In this document: positions 8,166 through 16,121 of the stretch, one piece after another | How the letters are laid out: each line of letters begins with the position of its first letter | How positions within the stretch are numbered: the first letter of the stretch is position 1 | Assembly: GCA_022649665.1 (NCBI GenBank) | Contig: JALCOL010000001.1 | Coordinates: forward strand, 62,001 to 126,000 | Reading direction: 5' to 3' | From: Enterococcaceae bacterium | Lineage (GTDB): Bacteria > Bacillota > Bacilli > Lactobacillales > Enterococcaceae | Length of the DNA stretch: 64,000 nt | Translations under genes and position numbers: made by a program | Notes under the pieces: model-generated | What the model was told of the DNA's origin: nothing | The model's database searches: none | Seen by the model: the letters and a program-made list of their open reading frames with translations, nothing else

Positions 8166-9341
8166 TTACGCTTCGATTTTTTCAGGAGTTTTGCACCAGA
8201 ACTTTTCGGCGATTTTTTGCCCTTGATCGATCTTAGCCCATTGTTCAGCGATCGAAAGTTCATTGCCGCAGTCGCAAGAAGCGAAGCCGCATTGGTGAGA
8301 GAGAAAGAGTCGTTCTTTCGGCAAGATGCGGCTGGCTTTTTCTAAGAGATCATAGACCCGCTTCTCGTCATCGAGTGTCGCAGTTTTGCTGGAGAGCAAG
8401 CCGAGCACGACTTCCACATCCGGCCGATCCTGCAAAACGTTCAGTGCCGCAAGATCACCTGCGCGCTCGTCGTCCCATTCAAGAAAGAAGCGGTCATAGT
8501 GCTGATCGTGCAGGAATTTTTCAGCGATCGCCTGATAGCTCCCGCCAGCTGCATGACGGCTCTGATAATTTCCGCGGCAGTTGTGCGTCCAAACTTTCAG
8601 ACCGAGTGCATGGCCGAAATCAGCGACTTCATTGTTGATCGCGATAAAGGTATCCGCCAAGTCTTCAAGTCCGTCATTTCCTTCCGCGAAGAAGCTTTGG
8701 TCATTGTCATCGGCGAACAGTTCCCACAAGCAGTCATCGAATTGGATGATCTCGCCGCCGGCTGCTTTGTATTCTGTCAAAAATTCTTTATAGGCATCGA
8801 GCAAGCCGTCTTTCAAAGCTTCTTGCGTCGGATAAATTTGTCCTTCGCCGGTCAAACCGTTAAAGATCGCGAGTTCAGTGAAAGCATGTGCTGCTCCCCA
8901 GACGGTTGTTTTGACGGTGTGATCGCCTGCTTGCGCTTTGATTTCTTTAAAAATATCGATGAAGTGATGATTTTTACCAGAGAGCGGAGCGGTGATCCGG
9001 ATCCCGATATCTTTGCGCGTTTCAAAATGTCCGCCGTCCTCCAAATCTTGGAAATGATATCCGTGGTCGGCAATGTAGCGCTCGATGCCGGAAAATCCCC
9101 ATAAAAAATCCAGATGCCACATTGATTTCGAATATTCGCCGTCCGTCAAAACGGTGATCCCATGCGCTTTTTGCTCAGCCAAGATCTTTTCGATCGCTGC
9201 CTTTTCGGTTTCTTCGTAACCATTTAAATCATCGTAAAATGGATAGCTGATATCTTCGCGCTGTTCGATTTTGTTTTTATAAGCCAGCAAATCAGCTGGA
9301 CGCAGCAATGAGCCGACTAATTGAAATTTGGATGTTGTCAT
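8166..9341 (-). CDS. Short MetE-like methyltransferase (YxjG/YxjH type, cobalamin-independent methionine synthase family)
   Basis: A 391-residue single-domain relative of MetE's C-terminal barrel. The zinc and thiol-substrate ligands are recognisable: H253 and C255 in THNCRGN, E288 and C351 in HQCGFAS. The N-terminal GSLLRP and TDGEYSKSMW stretches are typical of the family's substrate loop. It probably transfers a methyl group to homocysteine or a related thiol from an as yet unclear donor. Start ATG 9341 has AGGGGG 8-9 bases upstream. Bacillus homologues are S-box controlled; I saw no S-box or T-box upstream here. A plausible promoter lies at 9409-9438. Confidence 0.85.
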   Translation of the reverse strand: MTTSKFQLVGSLLRPADLLAYKNKIEQREDISYPFYDDLNGYEETEKAAIEKILAEQKAHGITVLTDGEYSKSMWHLDFLWGFSGIERYIADHGYHFQDLEDGGHFETRKDIGIRITAPLSGKNHHFIDIFKEIKAQAGDHTVKTTVWGAAHAFTELAIFNGLTGEGQIYPTQEALKDGLLDAYKEFLTEYKAAGGEIIQFDDCLWELFADDNDQSFFAEGNDGLEDLADTFIAINNEVADFGHALGLKVWTHNCRGNYQSRHAAGGSYQAIAEKFLHDQHYDRFFLEWDDERAGDLAALNVLQDRPDVEVVLGLLSSKTATLDDEKRVYDLLEKASRILPKERLFLSHQCGFASCDCGNELSIAEQWAKIDQGQKIAEKFWCKTPEKIEA

Positions 9342-9408
9342 AAATGATTCCCCCTGTGTATTTTTGATTGAAGCTAGTGTATCAGGGATCATGCAAGATA
9401 GATAATAC

Positions 9409-9438
9409 ATATTATTTTAATGTTGCTATAGGATGCAA
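9409..9438 (-). promoter_or_regulatory. Putative promoter of the MetE-like gene
   Basis: Reading the minus strand: TTGCAT (9433-9438), an 18-bp spacer and TAATAT (9409-9414). The spacer holds part of a small inverted repeat (GTTGC...GCAAC, 9422-9439) that could be an operator. Confidence 0.4.
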
Positions 9439-9529
9439 CTATACCAGCGAAACGGCGGTTTTTGTAAGCGGTTTTACTATCGAAATCGCGCGAAAAGGTG
9501 TACATTGGAGACAGAAAGGCAGGTGCATT

Positions 9530-10150
9530 ATGACTAGTTCAAAACCACGAGATCCAATGAAAGATGAACTGTTGTCCCCGGATAATTCGGTGTTCGTGCT
9601 GATCGACTATCAACCGACCCAAGTGAACTCGATCAACTCGATGGATCGTCATCAGCTGATCGAAAGCGTGACCGCACTGACTGCAATGATCAAATCTTAT
9701 CAGGTGCCGATCATTCTCTCAACGGTCAATGTGACCAATGGCCGCAACCAAGATACGATCCCGCAACTCAAAGAGCTTTTGACAGACGTGCCGAGTTATG
9801 ACCGGACCTCGATCAATGCTTGGGAAGATGCGGATTTTAAAGCAGCGCTTGAGGCAACCGGCCGCAAGAAGATCATTATTGCCGCTCTTTGGACCGAAGC
9901 TTGTTTGACATTCCCGGCGCTTGATGCGCTGAAAGAAGGCTATGAAGTGTTTCCAGTCGTCGATGCAGTCGGCGGAACAAGTGTCATCGCTCACGAAACG
10001 GCACTCCGGCGCGTCGAACAAGCGGGGGCGCAGCTGAGTTCGTTTGCCCAGATCGCTTGCGAGTTCCAGCGCGACTGGAACCGGACCGAAACGGTGCCGC
10101 TTTTTATCAAAGCGATGCAGGAGAAAGGAATCTTTTTGAAATTGAAATGA
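9530..10150 (+). CDS. Isochorismatase-family (cysteine) hydrolase
   Basis: A 206-residue Rossmann-like hydrolase of the isochorismatase superfamily, close in layout to YcaC-type members. The nucleophilic Cys is C125 in ALWTEACLTFPA, preceded by the beta-strand GRKKIIIAAL; the catalytic Asp is D26 in VLIDYQPTQV. ATG 9530 follows AGGTGC; the longer frame upstream adds unlikely residues. First gene of a probable three-gene set with a 122-aa unknown protein (9 bp gap) and an alpha/beta hydrolase. The substrate is unknown, possibly an amide or N-carbamoyl compound. Confidence 0.85.
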   Translation: MTSSKPRDPMKDELLSPDNSVFVLIDYQPTQVNSINSMDRHQLIESVTALTAMIKSYQVPIILSTVNVTNGRNQDTIPQLKELLTDVPSYDRTSINAWEDADFKAALEATGRKKIIIAALWTEACLTFPALDALKEGYEVFPVVDAVGGTSVIAHETALRRVEQAGAQLSSFAQIACEFQRDWNRTETVPLFIKAMQEKGIFLKLK

Positions 10151-10159
10151 GGCGGGAAA

Positions 10160-10528
10160 ATGCTGGATGTGATCGGTTCGATCAAAAATTTGAATGACAC
10201 CGCTGCACGCCATTTTCTGCATATCAAAAATCAGCATGACTTCATCCGGATCTGGGCGATCCAGTTCGAGATCGCTTATACCGATTTTCGGGTGATCCAA
10301 ATGGCGCTCCAGCTGGCAGGAAAAATGGAATTGCTGAAAAAATTTACGAAACGTTATCAAGCAGTTTATGAATTTGAATATGCTTTTGCTAAAGGCGGTT
10401 TGACCGGGTTCAATCAGGAATTCGGTACGAAGATCGCAGAATACGGCGCAGCACAGCAAAAACTAGCAGATGTGTTGGACGAGATCAAACGCGAATCTCC
10501 GCCAGAGCCGGAAAACGATCTGCTTTAA
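10160..10528 (+). CDS. Hypothetical protein (122 aa)
   Basis: An all-helical-looking soluble protein with no motif I recognise. It has amphipathic segments around residues 25-110, several aromatic residues, no cysteines and an acidic Pro-rich end (SPPEPENDLL). It starts 9 bp after the isochorismatase stop with GAGGCGGG as ribosome site and ends 11 bp before the esterase start, so it is almost certainly cotranscribed with both. Confidence 0.75.
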   Translation: MLDVIGSIKNLNDTAARHFLHIKNQHDFIRIWAIQFEIAYTDFRVIQMALQLAGKMELLKKFTKRYQAVYEFEYAFAKGGLTGFNQEFGTKIAEYGAAQQKLADVLDEIKRESPPEPENDLL

Positions 10529-10539
10529 GGAGGCGCTGG

Positions 10540-11313
10540 ATGAAAAAAGATTTGGTTTATGACGAAAAAAATCAGTTGGCATTGGACGTTTACGAGCCTG
10601 AGCAAATCGAGGCGGCGATCTTGCTGATCCATGGCGGCGGCTGGTTTCGCGGCGACAAGCAGAAAGAAAAACAATTGGCGGAACGCCTCGCAGACGATCA
10701 CTTTTTAGTGGTATCACCGAATTACCGCTTAGCGCCCGACTTCCTTTATCCAGCTGCGCTGGTTGATGTTTTTGCGGCATATGAGTGGCTGCGGGCAGCT
10801 GATTATCCGCTTCCTGCAGGCAAAATCGCCGCACTCGGCTCCTCAGCCGGCGGGAATCTGGCGATCGAGCTCGCACTTCAAAAAGGGATCCCGGCTGCTT
10901 CTTGGTCAGGGATCATCGATTTAGCAGACTGGGTCGCCCATCACGAAGCGGTCGCCGCAGCAATGAATCAAAAACCCGACTTTGATCAGCAAGATCCGGC
11001 AAAGATCGATCAAAGCGGATTGAATGATGCGTTTTATAAATGGTTTGTATTGAATTACGTCGGTCAAAATCAAAAACTTTTGCAGGAAGCTGATCCGCTG
11101 CAGCGTGTTTCACCGGCGGCGGGACCGATCTTTATGGCGAATTCGCTCAAAGAGCTGGTTCCGCTGAGCGGCGTTTTCAAATTGCAGGCCGCATTGACAA
11201 AAAACAAGGTCCCGAGCGAAACGCGGATCCTCGCGGGAACGGTCCACGGCGAAGGATATACGGAGCTGGTTTATCAAAACACGGTCAACTTTTTGCGCGA
11301 TTCGTTTCTTTAA
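10540..11313 (+). CDS. Alpha/beta hydrolase (HSL-type carboxylesterase)
   Basis: A 257-residue esterase of the hormone-sensitive-lipase-like group. The oxyanion motif HGGGW lies at residues 31-35, the nucleophile elbow GSSAGG at 100-105 (Ser102), and the catalytic His is probably in GTVHGEGY near residue 236. There is no signal peptide, so it is cytoplasmic. The RBS AAGGAGG precedes ATG 10540. It belongs to the isochorismatase operon and is closed by the terminator at 11326-11363. The natural ester is unknown. Confidence 0.85.
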   Translation: MKKDLVYDEKNQLALDVYEPEQIEAAILLIHGGGWFRGDKQKEKQLAERLADDHFLVVSPNYRLAPDFLYPAALVDVFAAYEWLRAADYPLPAGKIAALGSSAGGNLAIELALQKGIPAASWSGIIDLADWVAHHEAVAAAMNQKPDFDQQDPAKIDQSGLNDAFYKWFVLNYVGQNQKLLQEADPLQRVSPAAGPIFMANSLKELVPLSGVFKLQAALTKNKVPSETRILAGTVHGEGYTELVYQNTVNFLRDSFL

Positions 11314-11325
11314 AATAACCGAAGT

Positions 11326-11363
11326 GGAGCACAAGCGCTCAGCCGTTTGCTGCTCCTTTTTTT
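11326..11363 (+). terminator. Intrinsic terminator after esterase operon
   Basis: Stem GGAGCACAAGCG with CGTTTGCTGCTCC (one bulged C, one G-U pair) around CTCAGC, followed by eight T. Confidence 0.85.
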
Positions 11364-11396
11364 GCGTGCGAATCTTTTCGTCTTCCGCCGGAATCG

Positions 11397-11405
11397 TGCT
11401 ACACT
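11397..11405 (+). promoter_or_regulatory. Possible extended -10 promoter for the HrtBA-like operon
   Basis: TGCTACACT fits an extended -10 element about 39 bp upstream of the GTG start. No convincing -35 is seen. HrtR-type heme control cannot be judged from this alone. Confidence 0.35.
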
Positions 11406-11443
11406 TTTCTTACGAAATGAAAAGTCTGGAAGGGGGAAATCAA

Positions 11444-12511
11444 GTGTTTTTAGCAATCAATGAAATCAGACATTCCAAATTGCGGTATGCATTGATCGCC
11501 GGGGTGATGTTTTTGATCGCATATCTGGTCTTTTTTTTGACCGGACTGGCGTACGGCCTCGCCCAAGAACAGCGGATGGCGGTGGACAAGTGGGATGCAG
11601 ACGCGATCATTTTGACGAAAGATGCCAACTCCACGCTTGGGATGTCGATGATCAGCCGCAAAGATGCCGCAAAAGTTTCCGCGGGGAAAACGGCTTTTTT
11701 AGCACAGACGGCTGCCGTCGTTCACACGAAAAACAGCAGTGAAAAAAAGATCAATGCCAATTTTTTCGGGATCGAAAAAGAGCAATTCTTGCTGCCGAAT
11801 CTAGTAGAAGGCAAGGCATTTCAAGGGGATAACGAAGCGATCGGCGACATCAGCCTGAAAGAACGCTACGGAATGAAGCTGGGGGATGTGATCAAGATCT
11901 CGGGGAACGCGAAGACTTTCAAACTGACGGGATTTACGGATCAAGCGCAGCTGAATGTCGCCCCGGTTTTGTATGTATCGATCCCGGCGTTTCAAGAGGT
12001 TCGTTTTGAAAAAGCGGACACGAGCGAGAATGCCCGGATCAATGCGGTCGTGGTGCGCGGCAAAGTGGACCGGCTGCCGAGTGATCTGGAGAGGATCAGT
12101 ATCGGAAAATTCATCAATGATCTTCCGGGCTACAGCGCACAAGTCATGACATTCGGCTTCATGATCGGCTTTTTGATCGTGATCGCGGCGATCGTGATCG
12201 GCATTTTTATTTATGTACTCACGATGCAGAAAGCAAATATTTTCGGCGTGATGAAAGCGCAAGGGATCTCTGACGGCTTTATCGCAAAATCAGTTGTGGT
12301 GCAGACCTTCCTTTTAGCCCTTTTCGGCGTCGGCTTGGGATTTGCCGGCACGATTTTGACGGCGCTGCTCTTACCGGCAGCTGTGCCGTTTCAAGTCAAT
12401 TGGCTGTTCTTCGGCGGAGTCAGTCTCTTGATGCTGCTGGTCGCAGTTGTCGGCGCGTTCTTCTCAGTGCGCGCGATCGTCAAGATCGATCCGCTTCGGG
12501 CGATCGGATAG
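11444..12511 (+). CDS. ABC transporter permease, FtsX/MacB-type (HrtB-like)
   Basis: A 355-residue permease with the layout TM1 (about residues 15-38), a large extracytoplasmic domain (about 40-225), then three TM helices (about 230-350) and the FtsX C-terminal end ...VKIDPLRAIG. The N-terminus FLAINEIRHSKLRYALI resembles HrtB heme-efflux permeases of Lactobacillales. The start is GTG 11444, preceded by GGAAGGGGG; no ATG fits better. Paired with an ATPase 9 bp downstream. The heme-export assignment is by family resemblance only; lipid or peptide export is possible. Confidence 0.8.
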   Translation: MFLAINEIRHSKLRYALIAGVMFLIAYLVFFLTGLAYGLAQEQRMAVDKWDADAIILTKDANSTLGMSMISRKDAAKVSAGKTAFLAQTAAVVHTKNSSEKKINANFFGIEKEQFLLPNLVEGKAFQGDNEAIGDISLKERYGMKLGDVIKISGNAKTFKLTGFTDQAQLNVAPVLYVSIPAFQEVRFEKADTSENARINAVVVRGKVDRLPSDLERISIGKFINDLPGYSAQVMTFGFMIGFLIVIAAIVIGIFIYVLTMQKANIFGVMKAQGISDGFIAKSVVVQTFLLALFGVGLGFAGTILTALLLPAAVPFQVNWLFFGGVSLLMLLVAVVGAFFSVRAIVKIDPLRAIG

Positions 12512-12520
12512 GAGGGTCAA

Positions 12521-13186
12521 ATGGACGCAATCGAATTTCAAAAAGTTGATAAAAAATTCAAAGACGGCGACGTGATCATCGAAGCGCTGAAACCGACGAA
12601 TTTTACGATCCAAAAAGGTGAATTTGCTGCGGTGATCGGGCCATCTGGTTCAGGAAAGAGCACCTTTCTGACGATCGCCGGCGGACTGCAGACGCCTTCG
12701 AGCGGAGAAGTCTTGATCGGCGAAGAGCCTTTCAGTACATTGGCTGAAAAGGAACGCGCGCGTGTCCGCTTCAAAAAAATCGGTTTTATTTTGCAAGCTT
12801 CCAATCTGGTTCCGTTTTTGACGATCAAAAAGCAGTTCGTTTTAGTCGATAAAGTCAATCGGACGAATAATTCTGCCTATGCCGCACAATTATTTGAACA
12901 GCTGGGGATCAAAAAGCTCGCCAACAAATATCCGGAAGAGATCTCGGGCGGTGAACGCCAGCGGGTGGCGATCGCACGCGCGTTGTACAATGACCCGACG
13001 ATCATTTTAGCAGATGAACCGACCGCAAGTTTGGATTCAAAACGCGCTTTTGAAGTCGTTGATATTCTGGCACAAGAAACAAAAGAGAAAAACAAGGCGA
13101 CGATCATGGTGACGCATGACACGCGGATGACTGCGAAATGCGATAAAGTATTTCAGATGAAAGACGGGATCTTGGAGCTTTGCTGA
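12521..13186 (+). CDS. ABC transporter ATP-binding protein (HrtA/LolD-like)
   Basis: A 221-residue nucleotide-binding subunit. Walker A GPSGSGKST is at residues 40-48, the Q-loop ILQASNLVPFLT follows near 90, the signature ISGGERQRVAIARAL is near 142-156, and Walker B ILADEPTASLD is near 165-175. Length and motifs match the ATPases that pair with FtsX-type permeases (HrtA, MacB N-domain, LolD). It uses ATP to drive the permease encoded 9 bp upstream. Confidence 0.88.
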   Translation: MDAIEFQKVDKKFKDGDVIIEALKPTNFTIQKGEFAAVIGPSGSGKSTFLTIAGGLQTPSSGEVLIGEEPFSTLAEKERARVRFKKIGFILQASNLVPFLTIKKQFVLVDKVNRTNNSAYAAQLFEQLGIKKLANKYPEEISGGERQRVAIARALYNDPTIILADEPTASLDSKRAFEVVDILAQETKEKNKATIMVTHDTRMTAKCDKVFQMKDGILELC

Positions 13187-13223
13187 AAAGCGGTTTCGTC
13201 AAAAATGTGATGTTTTCGAATAA

Positions 13224-13260
13224 AAATAAGGGTGCGACAAATTTTTGTCACACCCTTATC
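13224..13260 (-). terminator. Terminator between ABC operon and converging small genes
   Basis: Stem ATAAGGGTG(C)GACAAA with TTTGTC(A)CACCCTTAT, one mismatch. The T-rich tail is on the minus-strand side, so it mainly serves the 13265 gene, though the hairpin may slow plus-strand transcription too. It has the same GTGACAAA/TTTGTCGC core as other terminators here. Confidence 0.75.
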
Positions 13261-13264
13261 TAGC

Positions 13265-13453
13265 TCATTTGAAGTGTTCTTTGGTGTCTTTTCCCATTTT
13301 TTTAAAATCATCTGCAATACTCTGTCCTTTATCAGCATATTGTTTACCAATCTTTTTTCCTTCTTCAGCGTACATGTTCCCTAATTCTTCACCAATTTCT
13401 TTCATTTCTTGTGCCTTTTTCTTCATTTCATTGATTTTATCTTCAATACTCAT
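13265..13453 (-). CDS. Small charged helical protein (62 aa), unknown function
   Basis: A Lys/Glu/Met-rich protein, predicted to be one or two long amphipathic helices, beginning MSIEDKINEMKKKAQEMKE, without hydrophobic segments. The pattern is reminiscent of CsbD or YtxH-tail-like stress proteins but is too generic to assign. A strong AAGGAGG site lies 8-14 bases upstream of ATG 13453. It follows a 125-aa gene by 18 bp on the same strand. AT-rich compared with neighbours. Confidence 0.65.
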   Translation of the reverse strand: MSIEDKINEMKKKAQEMKEIGEELGNMYAEEGKKIGKQYADKGQSIADDFKKMGKDTKEHFK

Positions 13454-13471
13454 TTTAACTTCCTCCTTGAA

Positions 13472-13849
13472 TCAAGCTTTTTGTGTACTAAGTTGTCTGA
13501 GTTGAGTTTCGGCGGCGGTTGGACTAATTGTACCTTCATCAAGCTGATTGATAATTTCCAAAATTGTTAGTAGTGTAGCTGTGAGGAACTCATCATCATT
13601 TGCAAGAACAGCTATATCAATAAATTTATTTAAATTTTGATAATTATCAGTTGAACCTAAAGGAACTTTTATATTTTTTCCTTTGTCGTGAATCACATTA
13701 TCAGCCATTTTGGAAGCAATTCTAATAAGGCGCTTTGCTGCTTTGCTCTTTGCCTTCTTCTCGCGAAAAGCTGGCAAAAACAATGCTACAACAACCGCGA
13801 TCAATTCGGCTATTCCGGATACCCATTCAGCCATATTACCAAGTTCCAA
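13472..13849 (-). CDS. Hypothetical membrane-anchored protein (125 aa)
   Basis: One N-terminal hydrophobic helix (about residues 8-28, AEWVSGIAELIAVVVALFLP), then a Lys/Arg-rich turn and a mostly helical domain. No family recognised. The start is uncertain: TTG 13849 has only a weak purine stretch before it, and ATG 13834 has no ribosome site. It forms an AT-rich pair with the 62-aa gene, divergent from an Rrf2 regulator. The intergenic region carries a large palindrome, so the pair may be a regulated target of that repressor. Confidence 0.55.
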   Translation of the reverse strand: MELGNMAEWVSGIAELIAVVVALFLPAFREKKAKSKAAKRLIRIASKMADNVIHDKGKNIKVPLGSTDNYQNLNKFIDIAVLANDDEFLTATLLTILEIINQLDEGTISPTAAETQLRQLSTQKA

Positions 13850-13910
13850 TTTTCTTCATCTTCTTTTTAGATTCAGCTAAATCTTTTTGCATGTTAATAT
13901 TAAAGAAATG

Positions 13911-13946
13911 ATAGATAAGTCATATCTGCAGATATATTTTATCTAT
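13911..13946. promoter_or_regulatory. 36-bp palindrome, probable Rrf2 operator
   Basis: Outer arms ATAGATAA (13911-13918) and TTATCTAT (13939-13946) are perfect complements. Between them lies a perfect 14-bp palindrome, ATATCTGCAGATAT (13922-13935). It is located between the divergent 125-aa gene and the Rrf2-family regulator gene, 70 bp before the latter's start. Confidence 0.6.
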
Positions 13947-14015
13947 AGACTGACGATACAACTGCCATTAAAAGAAGTCAAAAGATAATACTTGAGAAAT
14001 AGGTGAAGTTAATTT

Positions 14016-14483
14016 ATGAAATTAAACAGTCCATTCGTTCAAGCAATTGGAATTCTTATAATGTTGGCTGAGTTACCTCCGGAAGTTTCACTTAAAGCGA
14101 AGCAATTGAGTGAGCGAATGGAGGTATCACAAGGGTATTTGCAAAAAATAGCAAAAAATTTGAAAGATGCTGATTTGATTCGATCAAATGCTTCAAAAAA
14201 TGGAGGCTATCAATTGCAGCACGATGTTGATGACATTTCTTTTTTGGATATTTTTAATGCAACCGAAGGAAAACAAAGCTTTTATGAAAGCGTGGATATG
14301 CATCCAATTCAATCTATGTTTATTTCACAAGATCTAGTCGAAAAAGAAACTGAAACAGTTTTCGGCATATTAGAAGAGGCTGAAGAAAGATATCGTTCTA
14401 TATTAGCATCCCACTTATTAAGTGAAGTTGTCCCACGAAATGAATCGGGAGAATTGAATCATTTTGATTGGTCAAAACAATGA
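14016..14483 (+). CDS. Rrf2 family transcriptional regulator
   Basis: A 155-residue protein with an N-terminal winged helix (about 1-75); SQGYLQKIAKNLKDADLI is the recognition helix and wing entry and KNGGYQL the wing. It contains no cysteine at all, so it cannot hold the Fe-S cluster of IscR or NsrR and may sense something else or act through protein contacts. It is AT-rich like the two divergent small genes. The palindrome at 13911-13946 is its likely binding site, giving autoregulation. rarA starts 19 bp downstream with its own ribosome site. Confidence 0.8.
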   Translation: MKLNSPFVQAIGILIMLAELPPEVSLKAKQLSERMEVSQGYLQKIAKNLKDADLIRSNASKNGGYQLQHDVDDISFLDIFNATEGKQSFYESVDMHPIQSMFISQDLVEKETETVFGILEEAEERYRSILASHLLSEVVPRNESGELNHFDWSKQ

Positions 14484-14501
14484 CGAGAGGAAGCATAAGC
14501 C

Positions 14502-15839
14502 ATGAAACAGGAATCTTTATTTTCTAAAGAGATGGACAGCGGCGCTCCTTTGGCGGCACGTGTGCGCCCGCAGACGCTTGCTGAATATGTTGGGCAAGAG
14601 CAGCTTTTGGGACCGGGGAAAATCTTGCGGGAGATGATCGAAAAAGATCAAGTCAGCTCGATGATCTTTTGGGGGCCGCCGGGTGTCGGAAAAACAACAC
14701 TGGCCGAGATCATCGCCAAACAGACACATTCAGTGTTTATTACTTTCAGTGCGGTCAACAGCGGGATCAAAGAGATTCGCAAGATCATGAAAGAAGCGGA
14801 AGAAAACCGCGAGCTTGGGCAGCGGACGATTCTGTTCATCGATGAAATCCATCGTTTCAATAAAGCGCAGCAAGATGCCTTTTTGCCGTATGTTGAAAGA
14901 GGCAGCATCGTTTTGATCGGTGCGACGACTGAAAATCCTTCTTTTGAGATCAATTCAGCGCTTTTGTCGCGGACGAAGGTGTTTGTGCTGAAAAGCCTGA
15001 CATCCAAAGACATTCTGCAAGTTTTGAAAAATGCGCTTGCTTCGCCGAAAGCATTTCCGGGACTCGTGATCGCGATCAGCGAAAAGGCGCTGGGAGAAAT
15101 CGCGCTTTTTTCAAACGGTGATGCGCGGGTCGCGCTCAATACGCTTGAGATGGCGGTGATCAACGGTGATAAAGAAGGAAAAAACGTGACAGTCGATCCC
15201 GATATCCTGCAAGACTTGATCGGCAAAAAGACGCTGCTCTATGATAAAAACGGTGAAGAACATTACAACATCATCTCCGCCCTGCACAAGTCGATGCGCA
15301 ACAGCGATGCGGACGCGGCGGTCTATTGGTTGGCGCGGATGCTTGAAGGCGGGGAAGATCCGCTCTACATTGCGCGCCGCCTCGTGCGGTTTGCGAGCGA
15401 AGACATTGGCTTGGCTGATACGAATGCGCTCAATCTGGCGATCAATGTTTTCCAAGCTTGTCAATTTTTAGGAATGCCGGAATGCGATGTCCATTTGACG
15501 GAGTGTGTGATCTACTTAGCGCTTGCACCAAAGTCGAACGCCGTTTACAAAGCGCGAAACGAAGTCAAAGCGGACATCAAGCGCACACTCAATGAACCGG
15601 TGCCGCTCCAGATCAGAAACGGTGTCACAAATCTGATGAAAGATATCGGCTACGGTAAAGGCTATCAATACGCGCACCATGAAAAGGACAAGCTGACGAC
15701 GATGGAAACCGTGCCGGAATCGATCCGCGGCCATCAATACTATTTTCCAACAGAACAAGGAAATGAAGGGCGCTTTAAAAAACGACTGGAATACATCAAA
15801 GAATGGAAAAAGACGCACCAGCCGAAAAATGAAAAGTAA
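14502..15839 (+). CDS. rarA: Replication-associated recombination protein RarA (MgsA)
   Basis: A 445-residue AAA+ ATPase related to clamp loaders and RuvB that acts at stalled replication forks. Walker A GPPGVGKTT is at residues 58-66 and Walker B ILFIDEIHRFNKAQQDAFLP near 110-129. Sensor regions follow (GATTENPSFEINSALLSR), and the C-terminal MgsA tetramerisation domain contains the family-typical ARMLEGGEDPLYIARRLVR. Full length. ATG 14502 is preceded by GAGAGGAAGC. It follows the Rrf2 gene by 19 bp, but composition is unlike that gene's, so cotranscription may be fortuitous. Confidence 0.95.
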   Translation: MKQESLFSKEMDSGAPLAARVRPQTLAEYVGQEQLLGPGKILREMIEKDQVSSMIFWGPPGVGKTTLAEIIAKQTHSVFITFSAVNSGIKEIRKIMKEAEENRELGQRTILFIDEIHRFNKAQQDAFLPYVERGSIVLIGATTENPSFEINSALLSRTKVFVLKSLTSKDILQVLKNALASPKAFPGLVIAISEKALGEIALFSNGDARVALNTLEMAVINGDKEGKNVTVDPDILQDLIGKKTLLYDKNGEEHYNIISALHKSMRNSDADAAVYWLARMLEGGEDPLYIARRLVRFASEDIGLADTNALNLAINVFQACQFLGMPECDVHLTECVIYLALAPKSNAVYKARNEVKADIKRTLNEPVPLQIRNGVTNLMKDIGYGKGYQYAHHEKDKLTTMETVPESIRGHQYYFPTEQGNEGRFKKRLEYIKEWKKTHQPKNEK

Positions 15840-15853
15840 ACAAAAGGTTAAAG

Positions 15854-15892
15854 AACATGCCATTGATTATTTCATCGATGGCATGTTTTTTA
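15854..15892 (+). terminator. Intrinsic terminator after rarA
   Basis: Stem AACATGCCATTGAT with ATCGATGGCATGTT around TATTTC, followed by a run of six T. Confidence 0.88.
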
Positions 15893-15971
15893 ATTTTTTA
15901 ATAAATATTGGAATATCTTTGGTTTTTAAAGTCAAACGGGGAGATCCAAAGTGAAAAAGCACTCGGGAAAT

Positions 15972-16001
15972 TTGTCATATCAATCGTTATTAAAATATAA
16001 T
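15972..16001 (+). promoter_or_regulatory. Promoter for glycosyltransferase/GNAT operon
   Basis: TTGTCA (15972-15977), an 18-bp spacer and TATAAT (15996-16001), inside an AT-rich stretch 120 bp upstream of the glycosyltransferase start. Confidence 0.6.
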
Positions 16002-16121
16002 ATAATTACAAGTATTAAAATAAAAAGCAGAGGCTGGCAATGCCCCGCTTTTAGAAGATTCAATAAACACCTTGCAAAAATGATTCGTTTTTTATATAAC
16101 CGCGGAGGAGAGGAGGAAAAA

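Noticed and set aside
9342-9529. S-box or T-box leader for the MetE-like gene
   Set aside because: No S-box core or T-box TGGNACCGCG sequence found; only a 5-bp inverted repeat and a plausible promoter.
9719-10459. 246-codon minus-strand open frame opposite the isochorismatase and 122-aa genes
   Set aside because: It runs antisense to well-supported genes, has no ribosome site, and its product lacks any family pattern; GC-rich codon bias on the real strand creates such shadows.
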